Assembly (NCBI GenBank): GCA_024235035.1
Contig: JACKNE010000009.1
Location: forward strand, 1-64,000
Direction of reading: 5' to 3'
Length of the DNA: 64,000 nucleotides
From: Gammaproteobacteria bacterium
GTDB taxonomy: Bacteria; Pseudomonadota; Gammaproteobacteria; Competibacterales; Competibacteraceae
Shown piece by piece: positions 8,666 through 18,200 of this stretch. A program made the translations under genes and the position numbers. The number at the start of each line of letters is the position of its first letter. The first letter of the stretch is position 1. A model generated the notes under the pieces. That model was not told the origin of the DNA. It ran no database searches and saw only the letters and a list, made by a program, of their open reading frames with translations.

Positions 8666-10827
8666 CGGTTGTTGAATCCAAATTCCGTTGGTTGGGTAAT
8701 GGGCGGTGCTGGAGCAGGAATGGAAACCTCGGTCTCCACCGCAGTGTTGGCGGGCGCCATATTGAGAATGCTCCCCTGTTGTTTGACCACCTCTTGGGGT
8801 TTCAGAAGCGGCGGCTGTACATTGGGCAACAGATAATCGGTCTTTTCTCGGGCCGCCAATTGCTGCTGGCGGATATAGCTGTATTTATCGCTGGTGTATA
8901 ACGTGCCCTGGGCCGGATCGCGCAAGATCACCGGATGCAGGAACACCATCAGATTGCGTTTGAGCTTGTTGGTATCCCGATAGCGGAATAGATTGCCCAA
9001 CAAAGGAACGTCGCCCAGCAAGGGCACTTTTTGCGCACTCTCGGTCAGTTGATCGTCGATCAATCCGCCCAATACCAAGATTTGTGCATCTTCCACCATG
9101 ACGATGGTCTTGATCGACCGCTTGTTGGTGGTCGGCCCTTGCGTCGCGGCATTCGCCGAGGGCACGACGCTGGACACTTCTTGTTCGATCTCCAATTTGA
9201 CCGCATTGCCTTCATTGATCTGCGGCTTCACCTTGAGCTTGATGCCCACGTCATCCCGCTGGATGGTCTGAAAGGGATTGCCCACCTGAGTATTGCTATC
9301 ACCGGAAGAAGTCGCCGTCGTATAGCTACCGGTCACGAATGGCACATTCTGACCGACGATGATTTCGGCTTCCTCGTTGTCCATGGTCACCACCGTCGGG
9401 GTGGACAACACGTTGGTATCGGCATCCTTGGCCAGAGCGCTGATCAAGGCGCCAAAGCGATTGGTGCCGGTGAAATCGCCGACACCCAGCTGGATACCCT
9501 GCGGAACCTGTGAAGCTTGAATCGAGGAGAGATTGCCTTCATCGATTTGCGCGGCCAGACCGACCATATTGGCCAGACTGGAGGCTCCGGCATCGAAATT
9601 GGTGAACCCCACCATCCCATTCTGGCTGGCGTCCACCACCCATTGCACGCCGAGCTGCGCCGTCTTTTCCGCGGAAATCTCGGCGATGACGGCTTCGACC
9701 AGCACTTGCGCCCGGCGAATATCCAATTGAGCGATCACCGAGCGCAGCGAACGGATGATCTCCGGTGGAGCAGTCACCACCAGTGCATTGGTTGCCTCAT
9801 CGGCCTGGATATCGACCAGACCACCTCCACTGCCGCTGCTGCTGCTTACGCCGACGGATGGCGCACCCGGCTGCCCAGGGATCGGCGTGTTGCGCGTGGC
9901 CTCGTTACTCAGACTCTTGCTGACCCCTTGCAGCACGCTGACCAGATCCTTGGCCTTGGCGTAGCGCAGATAGATCACCTGGGTATTGCCACCGCTGTCC
10001 ACTGGGGTGTCCAGGTGCGTGATCAAGGTCCGCAGCCGCACTCGTGAAGTCTGGTCGCCGCTCAATAGGATGCTGTTGGTGCGCTCGTCGGCCACCATGC
10101 GGGTCGGGGCGCCTACACCGGCGGTGGGATCGGTCCGCGCCTTGCCTTGTTCCAACGCAGTCAGCACCCGCACGATCTCCGTGGCCGAAGCATGACGCAA
10201 CGCCACGATCTCCACTTCTTCGTTGCTAGCCAGGTCGATGCGGGCGATGATGCTGGCGATGCGCTCGACATTGGCGGCGCTATCGGAAATGATCAGCACA
10301 TTGGTCGGGGTATAGGCCGCGAGATGGCCTTGCGGGGGAATCAAGGGACGCAGAATCGGCACGATCTGCGCCGCCGACACATTTTGCACTTGAATCACCC
10401 GAGTCACGATTTGATCCGGTTCGATCCCACGCGGTTGATCCATGGTCGGCACACTCTCCTGCTTGGCGCCGGCAGCAGGAACGATCTTGATGACCTTATC
10501 GCCGGGCACCGCGGCAAAACCGTGGACACCGAGCACCGCCAGGAATACCTCATAGAGTTCTTTCTCATCCATCGGCTTGGAAGAGATGAGGGTTACTCGG
10601 CCCTTGACGCGCGGATCGACGATGAAATTCTTACCGGTCAACACTGACATGCTTTCGACCAGTGCATTGATGTCGGCATCCTTGAGGTTCAAGGTGACGG
10701 GCGCGGCGAGAACAGGCAGTGCTAGGAATCCACCCAACAGCAATACCAAGGCTTGGCGGCGCAAAGCACGTCGGTAGGAAAGCAACCGTTTGTTCAGCCG
10801 TTTATTCAGCCAGTGGTTCATGGTCAT
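8662..10827 (-). CDS. gspD: Type II secretion system outer membrane secretin GspD
   Basis: A 721-residue secretin that forms the outer membrane gate of the type II system. A basic N-terminus and hydrophobic stretch (about residues 24-42, [18 protein letters not shown]) form a signal peptide. The N0 domain starts [18 protein letters not shown], followed by N1-N3 repeats ([43 protein letters not shown]) and a Ser/Gly-rich loop near 320. The secretin domain occupies about 430-640, with [16 protein letters not shown]. GspD rather than PilQ is favoured by gspC and gspE on either side. Confidence 0.95.
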   Translation of the reverse strand: MTMNHWLNKRLNKRLLSYRRALRRQALVLLLGGFLALPVLAAPVTLNLKDADINALVESMSVLTGKNFIVDPRVKGRVTLISSKPMDEKELYEVFLAVLGVHGFAAVPGDKVIKIVPAAGAKQESVPTMDQPRGIEPDQIVTRVIQVQNVSAAQIVPILRPLIPPQGHLAAYTPTNVLIISDSAANVERIASIIARIDLASNEEVEIVALRHASATEIVRVLTALEQGKARTDPTAGVGAPTRMVADERTNSILLSGDQTSRVRLRTLITHLDTPVDSGGNTQVIYLRYAKAKDLVSVLQGVSKSLSNEATRNTPIPGQPGAPSVGVSSSSGSGGGLVDIQADEATNALVVTAPPEIIRSLRSVIAQLDIRRAQVLVEAVIAEISAEKTAQLGVQWVVDASQNGMVGFTNFDAGASSLANMVGLAAQIDEGNLSSIQASQVPQGIQLGVGDFTGTNRFGALISALAKDADTNVLSTPTVVTMDNEEAEIIVGQNVPFVTGSYTTATSSGDSNTQVGNPFQTIQRDDVGIKLKVKPQINEGNAVKLEIEQEVSSVVPSANAATQGPTTNKRSIKTIVMVEDAQILVLGGLIDDQLTESAQKVPLLGDVPLLGNLFRYRDTNKLKRNLMVFLHPVILRDPAQGTLYTSDKYSYIRQQQLAAREKTDYLLPNVQPPLLKPQEVVKQQGSILNMAPANTAVETEVSIPAPAPPITQPTEFGFNNR

Positions 10828-10893
10828 CTTTAAAAGTCTGTGGACACGTTGGCCAAGGCGACAAGACAGTTCGCCAGCGGCGAGTTCCGCCCG

Positions 10894-11865
10894 CTATGAA
10901 CCATCCAGGGTAAAGGTCAGGGGAATTTCGACGCCATTGCGCAGCAGCCGTACATCGATCTGGCTGGCGTCGATCAACTCTTGCAAGAGGGCTAACCCCT
11001 GAGTGGGACTGCTCAGACGTGTCCCATTGATTTCGGTGAGGATGTCGCCGCCGTTCAGCCCCAATTGCTGGAAGATCCGCCGGTCACGTCCCGGCTGCAA
11101 CCGAAAGCCGACAAACTGACCATTTTGCACATAGGGACGGGCAAGGGCGATATCCTCCAGCGCCTGCGGTCGATTGAGCGCTTCACTGCGTAAGCGCCCA
11201 GCGATAGCGCTAGCGTCGATCACCTGGGGTGAATGGAAAGTCGCAGGACCCTGTTCTGCAGGAGCAGACGTTACAAGCAGTGGTTCCGGCGCGACCACCG
11301 GGCGGTTGGGATCGTCCAGCTTCGGTAGTTTGAGCGACTCCTCGCGACCATTCCGGAATACCACCACCTGATCATGCTCAATGCGTTTCAAGCGGGCACC
11401 ACCCGGCAGAGAGTCGCCAATTTGATAGCTACGTTCGAGCTGATCACCGTCAGCGATCAACGCCAACGCCGGACCAACGCCGCGCTCGGCGAAAAAGAGA
11501 CCCACCAGCCGTAGATTGAGGGGTGTAGCCGGCACGGCGATGGGTGGCGCTTCTATCGGGCGCTTCGCTTCGACCTTGCCGAATAGATGCCAAGCGCCGA
11601 TGGCGGCGACATCGGCTGGTTGGCGAGCGGCCTGCTCTTCATCTACAGCGAATTTCGATGCTGGTGCCAATACTCCGTCGGCCAGCGATATCGGCTTGCC
11701 GGTCAATATCGCCAAGGTCAATCCAGCCAACGTATGCGCCAAGGCAATCACTAACAGCGCATTGATGGCGACCACAGCCATCGGCAACCAAGCTTCAGAA
11801 CGGAGCAACCTCGGCAACAGAAATTGCCCTATCGCCCGCAGGACACGTCGTATGAAATTCACCAC
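10894..11865 (-). CDS. gspC: Type II secretion system inner membrane linker GspC
   Basis: A 323-residue protein that links the inner membrane platform to the secretin. It has a short cytoplasmic N-terminus, one membrane segment near residues 27-55 (VVAINALLVIALAHTLAG), the homology region near 85-175 (WHLFGKVEAKRPIEAPP, LNLRLVGLFF) that contacts GspD, and a C-terminal PDZ domain near 235-320 (GFRLQPGRDRRIFQQLGLNGGDILTEINGT). It is the first gene of the cluster, 66 bp before gspD. The domain order is diagnostic for GspC. Confidence 0.9.
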   Translation of the reverse strand: MVNFIRRVLRAIGQFLLPRLLRSEAWLPMAVVAINALLVIALAHTLAGLTLAILTGKPISLADGVLAPASKFAVDEEQAARQPADVAAIGAWHLFGKVEAKRPIEAPPIAVPATPLNLRLVGLFFAERGVGPALALIADGDQLERSYQIGDSLPGGARLKRIEHDQVVVFRNGREESLKLPKLDDPNRPVVAPEPLLVTSAPAEQGPATFHSPQVIDASAIAGRLRSEALNRPQALEDIALARPYVQNGQFVGFRLQPGRDRRIFQQLGLNGGDILTEINGTRLSSPTQGLALLQELIDASQIDVRLLRNGVEIPLTFTLDGS

Positions 11866-11958
11866 AAACAGCTTCGGATCGGGGAGTTGACAACACAGTC
11901 TTTCAGCATAACAAAAATTTGTTGTGGCTGGCCCCGAATTTCCATGATCACATGGCGG

Positions 11959-12516
11959 TCAACGGTGACCTTGAGCCAGTGCCAGCGATGGCGTGATCGT
12001 CGCGATTCCAGCGACTGCCGACTTAGCCCGTACGCCGATGACTCGACCTGACTGCAGCGGTCGCGACAACTGAATGTGTTGGGTCATCACCGCATTAAGT
12101 CGATCCAGCACAGCCAGAGGCATTCGGGCGCTGCGCCGCTCGGTCAGATCCACATGGATCACCATCAGTTCTGTGGTCGCGGATAGAAATCCGCGCTTGG
12201 CATGGTACAAACGGTGGAAATAGTGGATGCGCTTGCTGTCGAATCCAAGCAATTGGGTGGTGATACGCATCGGATCACCGGCCATGAGTTCGCGTTGATA
12301 ATTGATATGGCTCTCCACCACAAACGCCGAGCATTGTTGGCTTTCGCGGTAACTCTGATCCAGGCTCAGATAATCCATAAAGGCATCGGTCGCATGGTCG
12401 AAGGCCAGAACGTAATACGCGACGTTCATATGACCGTTATAATCGATCCATTCAGGAGGTACGATGCCAGTATACAGGCACAGAGGGGATTCGATCCGCA
12501 TGTTTATAATCGTCAT
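11959..12516 (-). CDS. Thioesterase family protein (hot-dog fold, 4HBT-like)
   Basis: A 185-residue acyl-CoA thioesterase-like protein. The segment VPPEWIDYNGHMNVAYYVLAFDHATD is the active-site region of the YbgC/FcbC hot-dog group, with the catalytic Asp in the WxDxNGHMN pattern. ESHINYQRELMAGD and RIHYFHRLYHAKRG follow as the core beta strands. Carnitine- and betaine-CoA thioesterases look like this, but the substrate cannot be read from sequence. The gene stands alone on the minus strand, 93 bp upstream of gspC, and is not obviously part of the secretion operon. Confidence 0.82.
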   Translation of the reverse strand: MTIINMRIESPLCLYTGIVPPEWIDYNGHMNVAYYVLAFDHATDAFMDYLSLDQSYRESQQCSAFVVESHINYQRELMAGDPMRITTQLLGFDSKRIHYFHRLYHAKRGFLSATTELMVIHVDLTERRSARMPLAVLDRLNAVMTQHIQLSRPLQSGRVIGVRAKSAVAGIATITPSLALAQGHR

Positions 12517-12847
12517 GTTCTGTGAAAGTTTTGTGAAAGCGCGGTACGCTACCCGTTTTTGCTAAATTGCGCAATGGCTTGGATTCTTGAACAGGAGTAA
12601 GCATCTTGAGCAACGAACACGCGCCGATTGTAGTGAAGTCAGACCCCACAGTGGCGCGACCGGAATCCAAGCCGAGCTGAAGACGGTTATGACGCCAAGC
12701 GACTACGCAACCACGGCAGTCACCGTGCTAATAATTGTGCAACACTCAAGGGGTGTTCAACTATCGTTGGCGCAGAACCGGCGGAATCTCAAACACAGCA
12801 AGGTAGAATAAGCTTCCTGCCCTGATGCGCACAAGGAAAAGCAACCC
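12517..12847. other. Divergent intergenic region between thioesterase and hydrolase genes
   Basis: 331 bp between two genes transcribed away from each other, so it should hold both promoters. Near 12524-12539 there is a short direct repeat (GAAAGTTTTGTGAAAG). A 74-codon reading frame at 12587-12811 has no ribosome-binding site or recognisable domain and I do not call it. No terminator, RNA gene or mobile element seen. Confidence 0.5.
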
Positions 12848-13942
12848 ATGTTGGACTGGACATCGATAATCGGACTGCTGTCCGTCCTGTTCATCGCCTG
12901 GCTGTTGATCCAGGTCTTCCTCAAAGGCCCGACCCTGCGGGCTTACGATCAGCCAGTCAGGGACTGTCGCGCTGGATCACGGAACGGCGCTAGCCCTGAA
13001 AACCAAACAGCGCTGCGCCTACTCCGACAGGCGCAGACGGAAATTCGCGCCGCCGCCCGAAAACAATGGCTGGAAACCGTCCGGCGGGTCATGGCGCGGG
13101 GATTTTGCGAACCACCACTGCTGGCGGGTGATCAGGGATATCAGATTCGCGAGGTGGATGCTGGCGGCGTACCCGGCGAATGGGTACTGGCGCCAGACAC
13201 CGATCCGAACCGCCGCTTGCTTTATCTGCATGGCGGTAGCTTCATCAGCGGTTGCCCACATGGCCATCGAGCGATTACCACACAATTGGCGCGGGTCACG
13301 GGCGCTGCAGTGCTGGCGCTGGATTATCGGTTGATGCCCGAACACTCACGACAGGAGCTGATCAAGGATTGTCAGGCCGGTTATCGTTGGATTCTGGACC
13401 ATGGCCCCAATGAACCAGCTTCGGCCCGGGAGTTATTCGTAGCTGGCGATTCGGCAGGCGGTAGCCTGACGCTGATGCTGATCGCCTGGGCGCGTGACCA
13501 AGGGTTACGCGCCGCCAACGGCGCCATCGCGATCTCGCCAGGTGTCGACATGACCTTTTCCAGCCCCACTCTCAAGAGCAACCTCCAAACCGATCCGATG
13601 CTCGGACCGAGCCTGGAAGGGTTCATGAAACTGCCTCACTCTATCCAACTGCTCACCTTCTGGGCCGTTAACCGGATGATGCCACCCAATCCGCTGATCT
13701 CACCGATCTTTGGCGACTTATCAGGACTGCCGCCAGTCCTCGTACAAGCCAGCGAAGCGGAAATGATGTTGGGTGACGCCCGACGTTATGTGAACAAGGC
13801 TCGCGCAGCGGGGTCCAAGGCGGAATTGGAAACCTGGCCGGAGATGTTGCATGTTTGGCATCTATTTGCACCGATCCTCCCAGAAGCGCAGGAAGCCTAC
13901 GAGCGCATCGGGCGTTTTGTCGAACGCTGCATTACCCATTGA
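12848..13942 (+). CDS. Alpha/beta hydrolase, hormone-sensitive lipase family, membrane anchored
   Basis: A 364-residue esterase/lipase-type protein. One N-terminal membrane segment (about residues 6-24, IIGLLSVLFIAWLLIQVFL) anchors it. The oxyanion-hole motif is HGGS at residues 128-131, the nucleophile is S202 in GDSAGGS, the acid is the Asp in EMMLGDARR and the His is in MLHVWHLF, together a complete HSL-family triad. The ribosome-binding site is AAGGA, 13 bases before ATG 12848. It hydrolyses short ester bonds; the substrate is unknown. Confidence 0.88.
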   Translation: MLDWTSIIGLLSVLFIAWLLIQVFLKGPTLRAYDQPVRDCRAGSRNGASPENQTALRLLRQAQTEIRAAARKQWLETVRRVMARGFCEPPLLAGDQGYQIREVDAGGVPGEWVLAPDTDPNRRLLYLHGGSFISGCPHGHRAITTQLARVTGAAVLALDYRLMPEHSRQELIKDCQAGYRWILDHGPNEPASARELFVAGDSAGGSLTLMLIAWARDQGLRAANGAIAISPGVDMTFSSPTLKSNLQTDPMLGPSLEGFMKLPHSIQLLTFWAVNRMMPPNPLISPIFGDLSGLPPVLVQASEAEMMLGDARRYVNKARAAGSKAELETWPEMLHVWHLFAPILPEAQEAYERIGRFVERCITH

Positions 13943-14029
13943 GGTGAGCAGCCGCTTGCCAAAGCGGACTTGCATCTTGCCCGTAAATTCCCCGGATTCA
14001 ACGCATCTTCCAGACGCGCCATCATTGAC

Positions 14030-14536
14030 CTAGAAGCCATGTGCGCCGATCGCCACAAACTGATTCCACCTTTTGTCATCCGGCGCCGCCAATAGCTGCT
14101 CCGCGAATTTCAAGGCCGCAGTAAGGTTCGCTTCCGCGGCTACGCTCAACGGTTCACCCAATTCGAAGGATTCGCCACGAATCGCCAGCTGGAATGCAGG
14201 TGGCGGCGAAACGTGATTGATTTTCTGGTAAACATGCAGCACAGCAGTGGGTGACAAAGCGTGGCTGGTGTAACTAGTGTCCCGCATCGGTTGCAAACGA
14301 GTAAACTGACCTGGCGCTGGGCAGGATACACTGGCGTCCACGAACAGCACCAGCGTCCGATTTTCCAGATCGACGGCATGTTCGATTTGCAGTTGAAAGT
14401 CGGTCAACAACTCGACACCCTTCCACTTACCCTGTTGCTCTTGTTCAACCGTCAGCTTTTCCAGAAACAAAGGCCCCAAGGCGTCATCTCCTCGGCTGGG
14501 ATTACCGACCGCCAGAATTAGTAGCGTTTCAGCCAA
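14030..14536 (-). CDS. Hydrogenase maturation protease
   Basis: A 168-residue endopeptidase of the HyaD/HoxW family, which trims the C-terminus of the large subunit of a [NiFe] hydrogenase after nickel insertion. The opening ILAVGNPSRGDDALGP is the family signature (GNxxRGDD), and DFQLQIEHAVDL carries the second set of nickel-contacting residues. SHALSPTAVLHVYQ matches the group serving bidirectional or HoxYH-type enzymes. No hydrogenase subunit gene is in the window, so the partner lies elsewhere. A terminator separates it from hsp20 upstream. Confidence 0.87.
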   Translation of the reverse strand: MAETLLILAVGNPSRGDDALGPLFLEKLTVEQEQQGKWKGVELLTDFQLQIEHAVDLENRTLVLFVDASVSCPAPGQFTRLQPMRDTSYTSHALSPTAVLHVYQKINHVSPPPAFQLAIRGESFELGEPLSVAAEANLTAALKFAEQLLAAPDDKRWNQFVAIGAHGF

Positions 14537-14555
14537 ATTCCGTCCCCAAGAGTTC

Positions 14556-14593
14556 GAATAAAAACAGAAAACGCGGATTGAAAAACCCGCGTT
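14556..14593 (-). terminator. Rho-independent terminator of hsp20
   Basis: Read on the minus strand, a 7-bp perfect stem (AACGCGG / CCGCGTT, bases 14570-14593) with a 10-base loop is followed by TTCTGTTTTTATTC. It lies 55 bp after the hsp20 stop and before the hydrogenase protease start. Confidence 0.75.
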
Positions 14594-14647
14594 ATTCTTT
14601 CAATCAAGCGGAGCACCGCCTGAAACCGCAGTCTCCGCTGGTTCTAA

Positions 14648-15088
14648 TCAGCTTTCAATGTTGATCCGGCGAGGCTGCGCCGATTCACGTTTGGGCACGA
14701 TCAATTCCAGCACGCCATCCTTGCACTTGGCAGCCACCTTCTCGGCGTCCACCGCGTCCGGCAGTGAGAACCGGCGCAGGAACGTGCCACGCACCCGTTC
14801 AACCCGGCGGTAGTTCTGCGTCTCTTCCTGCTTGTCGAACGCTCGCTGGCCTCTCAAAGTCAACACTCCACTCTCCAGAGTGATGTCAATATCCTTGGCC
14901 TCGACACCCGGTACATCGGCGTGAATGACGAATTGGTTCGGCTCCTCCTTGATGTCCACCGCCGGCGCCCAATCGGCCAACAGGTGTCCGCCTTCTTCAT
15001 CACCCATCCGGCTGGTGTCGAACAACCGATTCATTTCCCGCTGCAATTGATTGAGCAGATTGAAGGGTTCATAGCGCATCAAAGACAT
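14648..15088 (-). CDS. Small heat shock protein, Hsp20/alpha-crystallin family
   Basis: A 146-residue ATP-independent holdase that binds unfolding proteins. The alpha-crystallin domain spans about residues 40-142: WAPAVDIKEEPNQFVIHADV, GVEAKDIDITLESGVLTLRG, then VERVRGTFLRRFSLPDAVDAEK and the C-terminal GVLELIVPK. The IxI-like tail is RRINIES. The ribosome-binding site AAGGAGG is strong, and a near-consensus sigma-32 promoter lies 70-100 bp upstream, so heat induction is expected. Confidence 0.95.
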   Translation of the reverse strand: MSLMRYEPFNLLNQLQREMNRLFDTSRMGDEEGGHLLADWAPAVDIKEEPNQFVIHADVPGVEAKDIDITLESGVLTLRGQRAFDKQEETQNYRRVERVRGTFLRRFSLPDAVDAEKVAAKCKDGVLELIVPKRESAQPRRINIES

Positions 15089-15157
15089 AGTTGCACCTCC
15101 TTAATCTATGCATGTTTCAAGTTTTAGCATTCTCGCAAATGCCCTTTCTCTGAATTG

Positions 15158-15187
15158 TAAATTGGGGATGAAAGTCCGATTTTCAAG
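15158..15187 (-). promoter_or_regulatory. Sigma-32 (heat shock) promoter of hsp20
   Basis: On the minus strand: CTTGAA (15187-15182), a 14-bp spacer, then CCCCAATTTA (15167-15158). This is very close to the RpoH consensus CTTGAA-N13-17-CCCCATnTA. The start of transcription should fall near 15150, giving a leader of about 60 bases before hsp20. Confidence 0.82.
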
Positions 15188-15255
15188 GGTTTCACCGAAG
15201 TCTTTTTGCGCTACGCTATAGTCATATCTTCTACCTTCTTGCCCGGAACCGCTTG

Positions 15256-18200
15256 ATGGCTGCTGCCTCCCTATTTATCTGTCACGCCTTCACTGAAGAC
15301 GCATTCGCTCGGGATCTGAGGCTGGCCCTGGAAGCCTGCCGCCTGCCGGTCTGGCACGACACCTACCAGTTACGTGGTGGTGAACGCTTGACGCAAGATG
15401 TACGCTGGGCGATCGAGCAAGCCCGGCATGTTATCGTGGTGCTCGGACTCAACACCGGCGACCTCGCTTGGTTGCGCCGAGAAATCGAAGTGGCCCAGGA
15501 AGCGGAACGGCGGCGAGCCGACACCTACCGCGTCATCCCGCTGTTGTTGCCTGGGATGGACCCGACCGCACTCAACCATTGGTTCACGCCACGACCACCG
15601 ACGCCACCGATCGTCCTGACCGCTGAAGGGTTGGGCGCGGCGCTGCCCACACTACTCGATACACTAGGCGCGCCGCGTGCGGCTGATGCTGCGGCTGATC
15701 GCACCTCCCCACCGACCGTAGACCTGGAACTCACCCTCAGCCCAGCGCATAACCAACCTCCCGAGCATTGGCGGATCACGGCCCGCCTGACCCGTCGTCC
15801 CGAATCAGGGCCAGCGATCAGTATCGACGCAACTTCCAGCCCTCTACCCCGATCCATAGCGACTCGAACTTTACATTGGTATTGGCAAGACCATCTGCGC
15901 TGGCCGACCGACACCGCACGGCAGATCGCTCGCCGTACCGATACCCTGCTGGCCGACTGGGGTCGCCGCCTGTACCAAGCCACCCTCGGTTGTCCAGAAC
16001 TGCAAACCCTGATCACCGACTGGCGCGATCCTGCTGACCCACGTGAACATCGATTAATTCTCCAGGTGCAGACGGCGCATTCTCAGGCCACAACCATTTT
16101 AGAGCTACCCTGGGAGCTGCTGCACGACACGACCGGCTTTTTGATTCAGAGCAAACAACCGGTCGAGTTTCAACGCCGACTGAGCGGTGGCGGCGATTCC
16201 ATCCTGCCAGCTCCACCCCCTCTGCGCCTACTCGCGATCAGCCCACGTCCCGATACCGAACCGACCGGACATCCTGATTACCGACGCAGCACGCAGCCAC
16301 TATTCGAGGCGCTAAACGGTTTGGGTGCTCTAATCGAGCCGCGGGTGTTGATGCCGCCAACGCTGGCAACCCTGGAGAAACAGTTGAACGAGGCTTGGGC
16401 GATTGGACAATCATTCACCGCTGTGCATCTGGACAGCTATCTGCTGCGCTCCTCCCCCGAAAATGTAGTAAATACCGTACAGTTCACTTTCGAAACCAGT
16501 CAGGATTTACCTATCGTCAAGTATCGCGAGGCTGAATTCGTTCCGGTTCCGGCGCTGGCCTCTCTCCTGACGACCTACCGAGTGCGTTTGGTGGTGCTGA
16601 CTTGTCCCACTGCGATGGCTTCAGCGTTGGCCTCCGCCTTGTTGGCAGCCGGAATCGCAGCGGTGATAACCCTCCATCCCGACGCCTCAACGGAGACACT
16701 GCGCCGGTTTTGGAGCGCATTTTATGAAGAGTTGCTGCGCGGCGCCCGGATCGCTCAGGCGGTTTTTGTCGGTCAACGGCGGTTGGCCAGTGACAGCTAC
16801 CGCGCACAGGGGTTGGGCGGTGGCGGGGTTCATCTTCAAGACTGGTCCGCCATCCAATTGTATCTGGGCCATCATGATCCGCGTTTGGTGCTGCGCCCCC
16901 CCCTAGAACTCTGGCGTCGGCTGCTAAACCAAGGCATGTCTGGTTCGTCAGGCCTATTGCCCGAGCCACCTTCCACGGGTTTTATCGGGCATAGCCGCAA
17001 CTTGCTAGCTGTGGAAAGGTTGCTCGAACACTATTCAGCCCTCTTTTTCCGAGGACCCAGCGGTTGCGGTAAAACCGCGACGGCAGTCGCCCTGGCAAAC
17101 TGGTTGATACGCTCCGGCCGCTATCGACATGTTGCCTACCTGCAGGACGACGATAGCGGCGAGCTTCGCATCTTAGTGGAAAGCCTTGGTCAGCAACTGC
17201 TACCTAACGGTCAACACTGGACCGTGGGCCGCTACCCAGGCATTTGGCAGGCGGTGGACCATCTGTGGCAAACGCTACATGCCCAACCGACCCTAATTGT
17301 GCTGGACCAGGTTGAACAATGGTCCTCCGAGCATGAAGAAGCTTTTGAGCGATTCTGGAAAAAATTGCTCGATGAATGGCCCAGCCTGCGGCTACTGGCG
17401 ATCGGTCGATTGGGGCCACCCTCCTTTGCCAGCCCTTGGAAAGAAATCGTCCTGGGACCGCTGGACGACGAGGATGCCATCACTTTGATTGGCCGAACGC
17501 TGATTGCGACGGATGAAATCCCGCCTGCCTCCGATAACCGTAGCGGATTTGAATCCTTACACAAGCTAGTCACGCTGGCGGGCGGTCATCCCGGCGCCTT
17601 GCGCCGAGTCGCTCATGAAATCAGCGCCCAAGGGATCGGCGCCGCCTTAGAACAGCTTCGTTCTACTCGGGCCGAATTATTACAACGACATGGTGACGAT
17701 GCGCAGTGGCCGCTCTACCTGGAACTGGAGTTGGCCCTATCCCGGTTGCCAGCAGGCGATCGAGAACGGTTGGCTCTGCTGGCTTTCGTCAAGAATGGGA
17801 TCAGTCGCCTGGTCCTGGAGCACGCCCTGGAACTCGACAAACGGTCTGCCGATGCACTGTGCGAACGGCTGGTTACCCTGAGTCTGACCAAGGATGAAGG
17901 CTACGGTCATCTGCGCATCAACCCAGCGTTGTCCAATTACCTGAATGGGCAACTGGACGCCGAGCAGCGTGCGGCATGGCGGGTGCGTTGGCGCGCTGCC
18001 ATGGAACAACTCTTGTCGATTCTCTATCAGCAGTATTTCAAGGACCATGTCCGCACTCTGCGCCTGCTCCGACTGGAATTACCCAATTTGCTGGCCCTGC
18101 TTAGGGACTGCCAGCAACACCCGATACCCGAGCGGACAACTCGATTGGCCAGTCAGATGGAGCAATTGTTCACTCACCTGGGTGCTCCCGCCGCGCTGGC

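Noticed and set aside
12587..12811. 74-codon reading frame between the thioesterase and hydrolase genes
   Set aside because: No ribosome-binding site, no recognisable motif, and it covers the expected promoter region.
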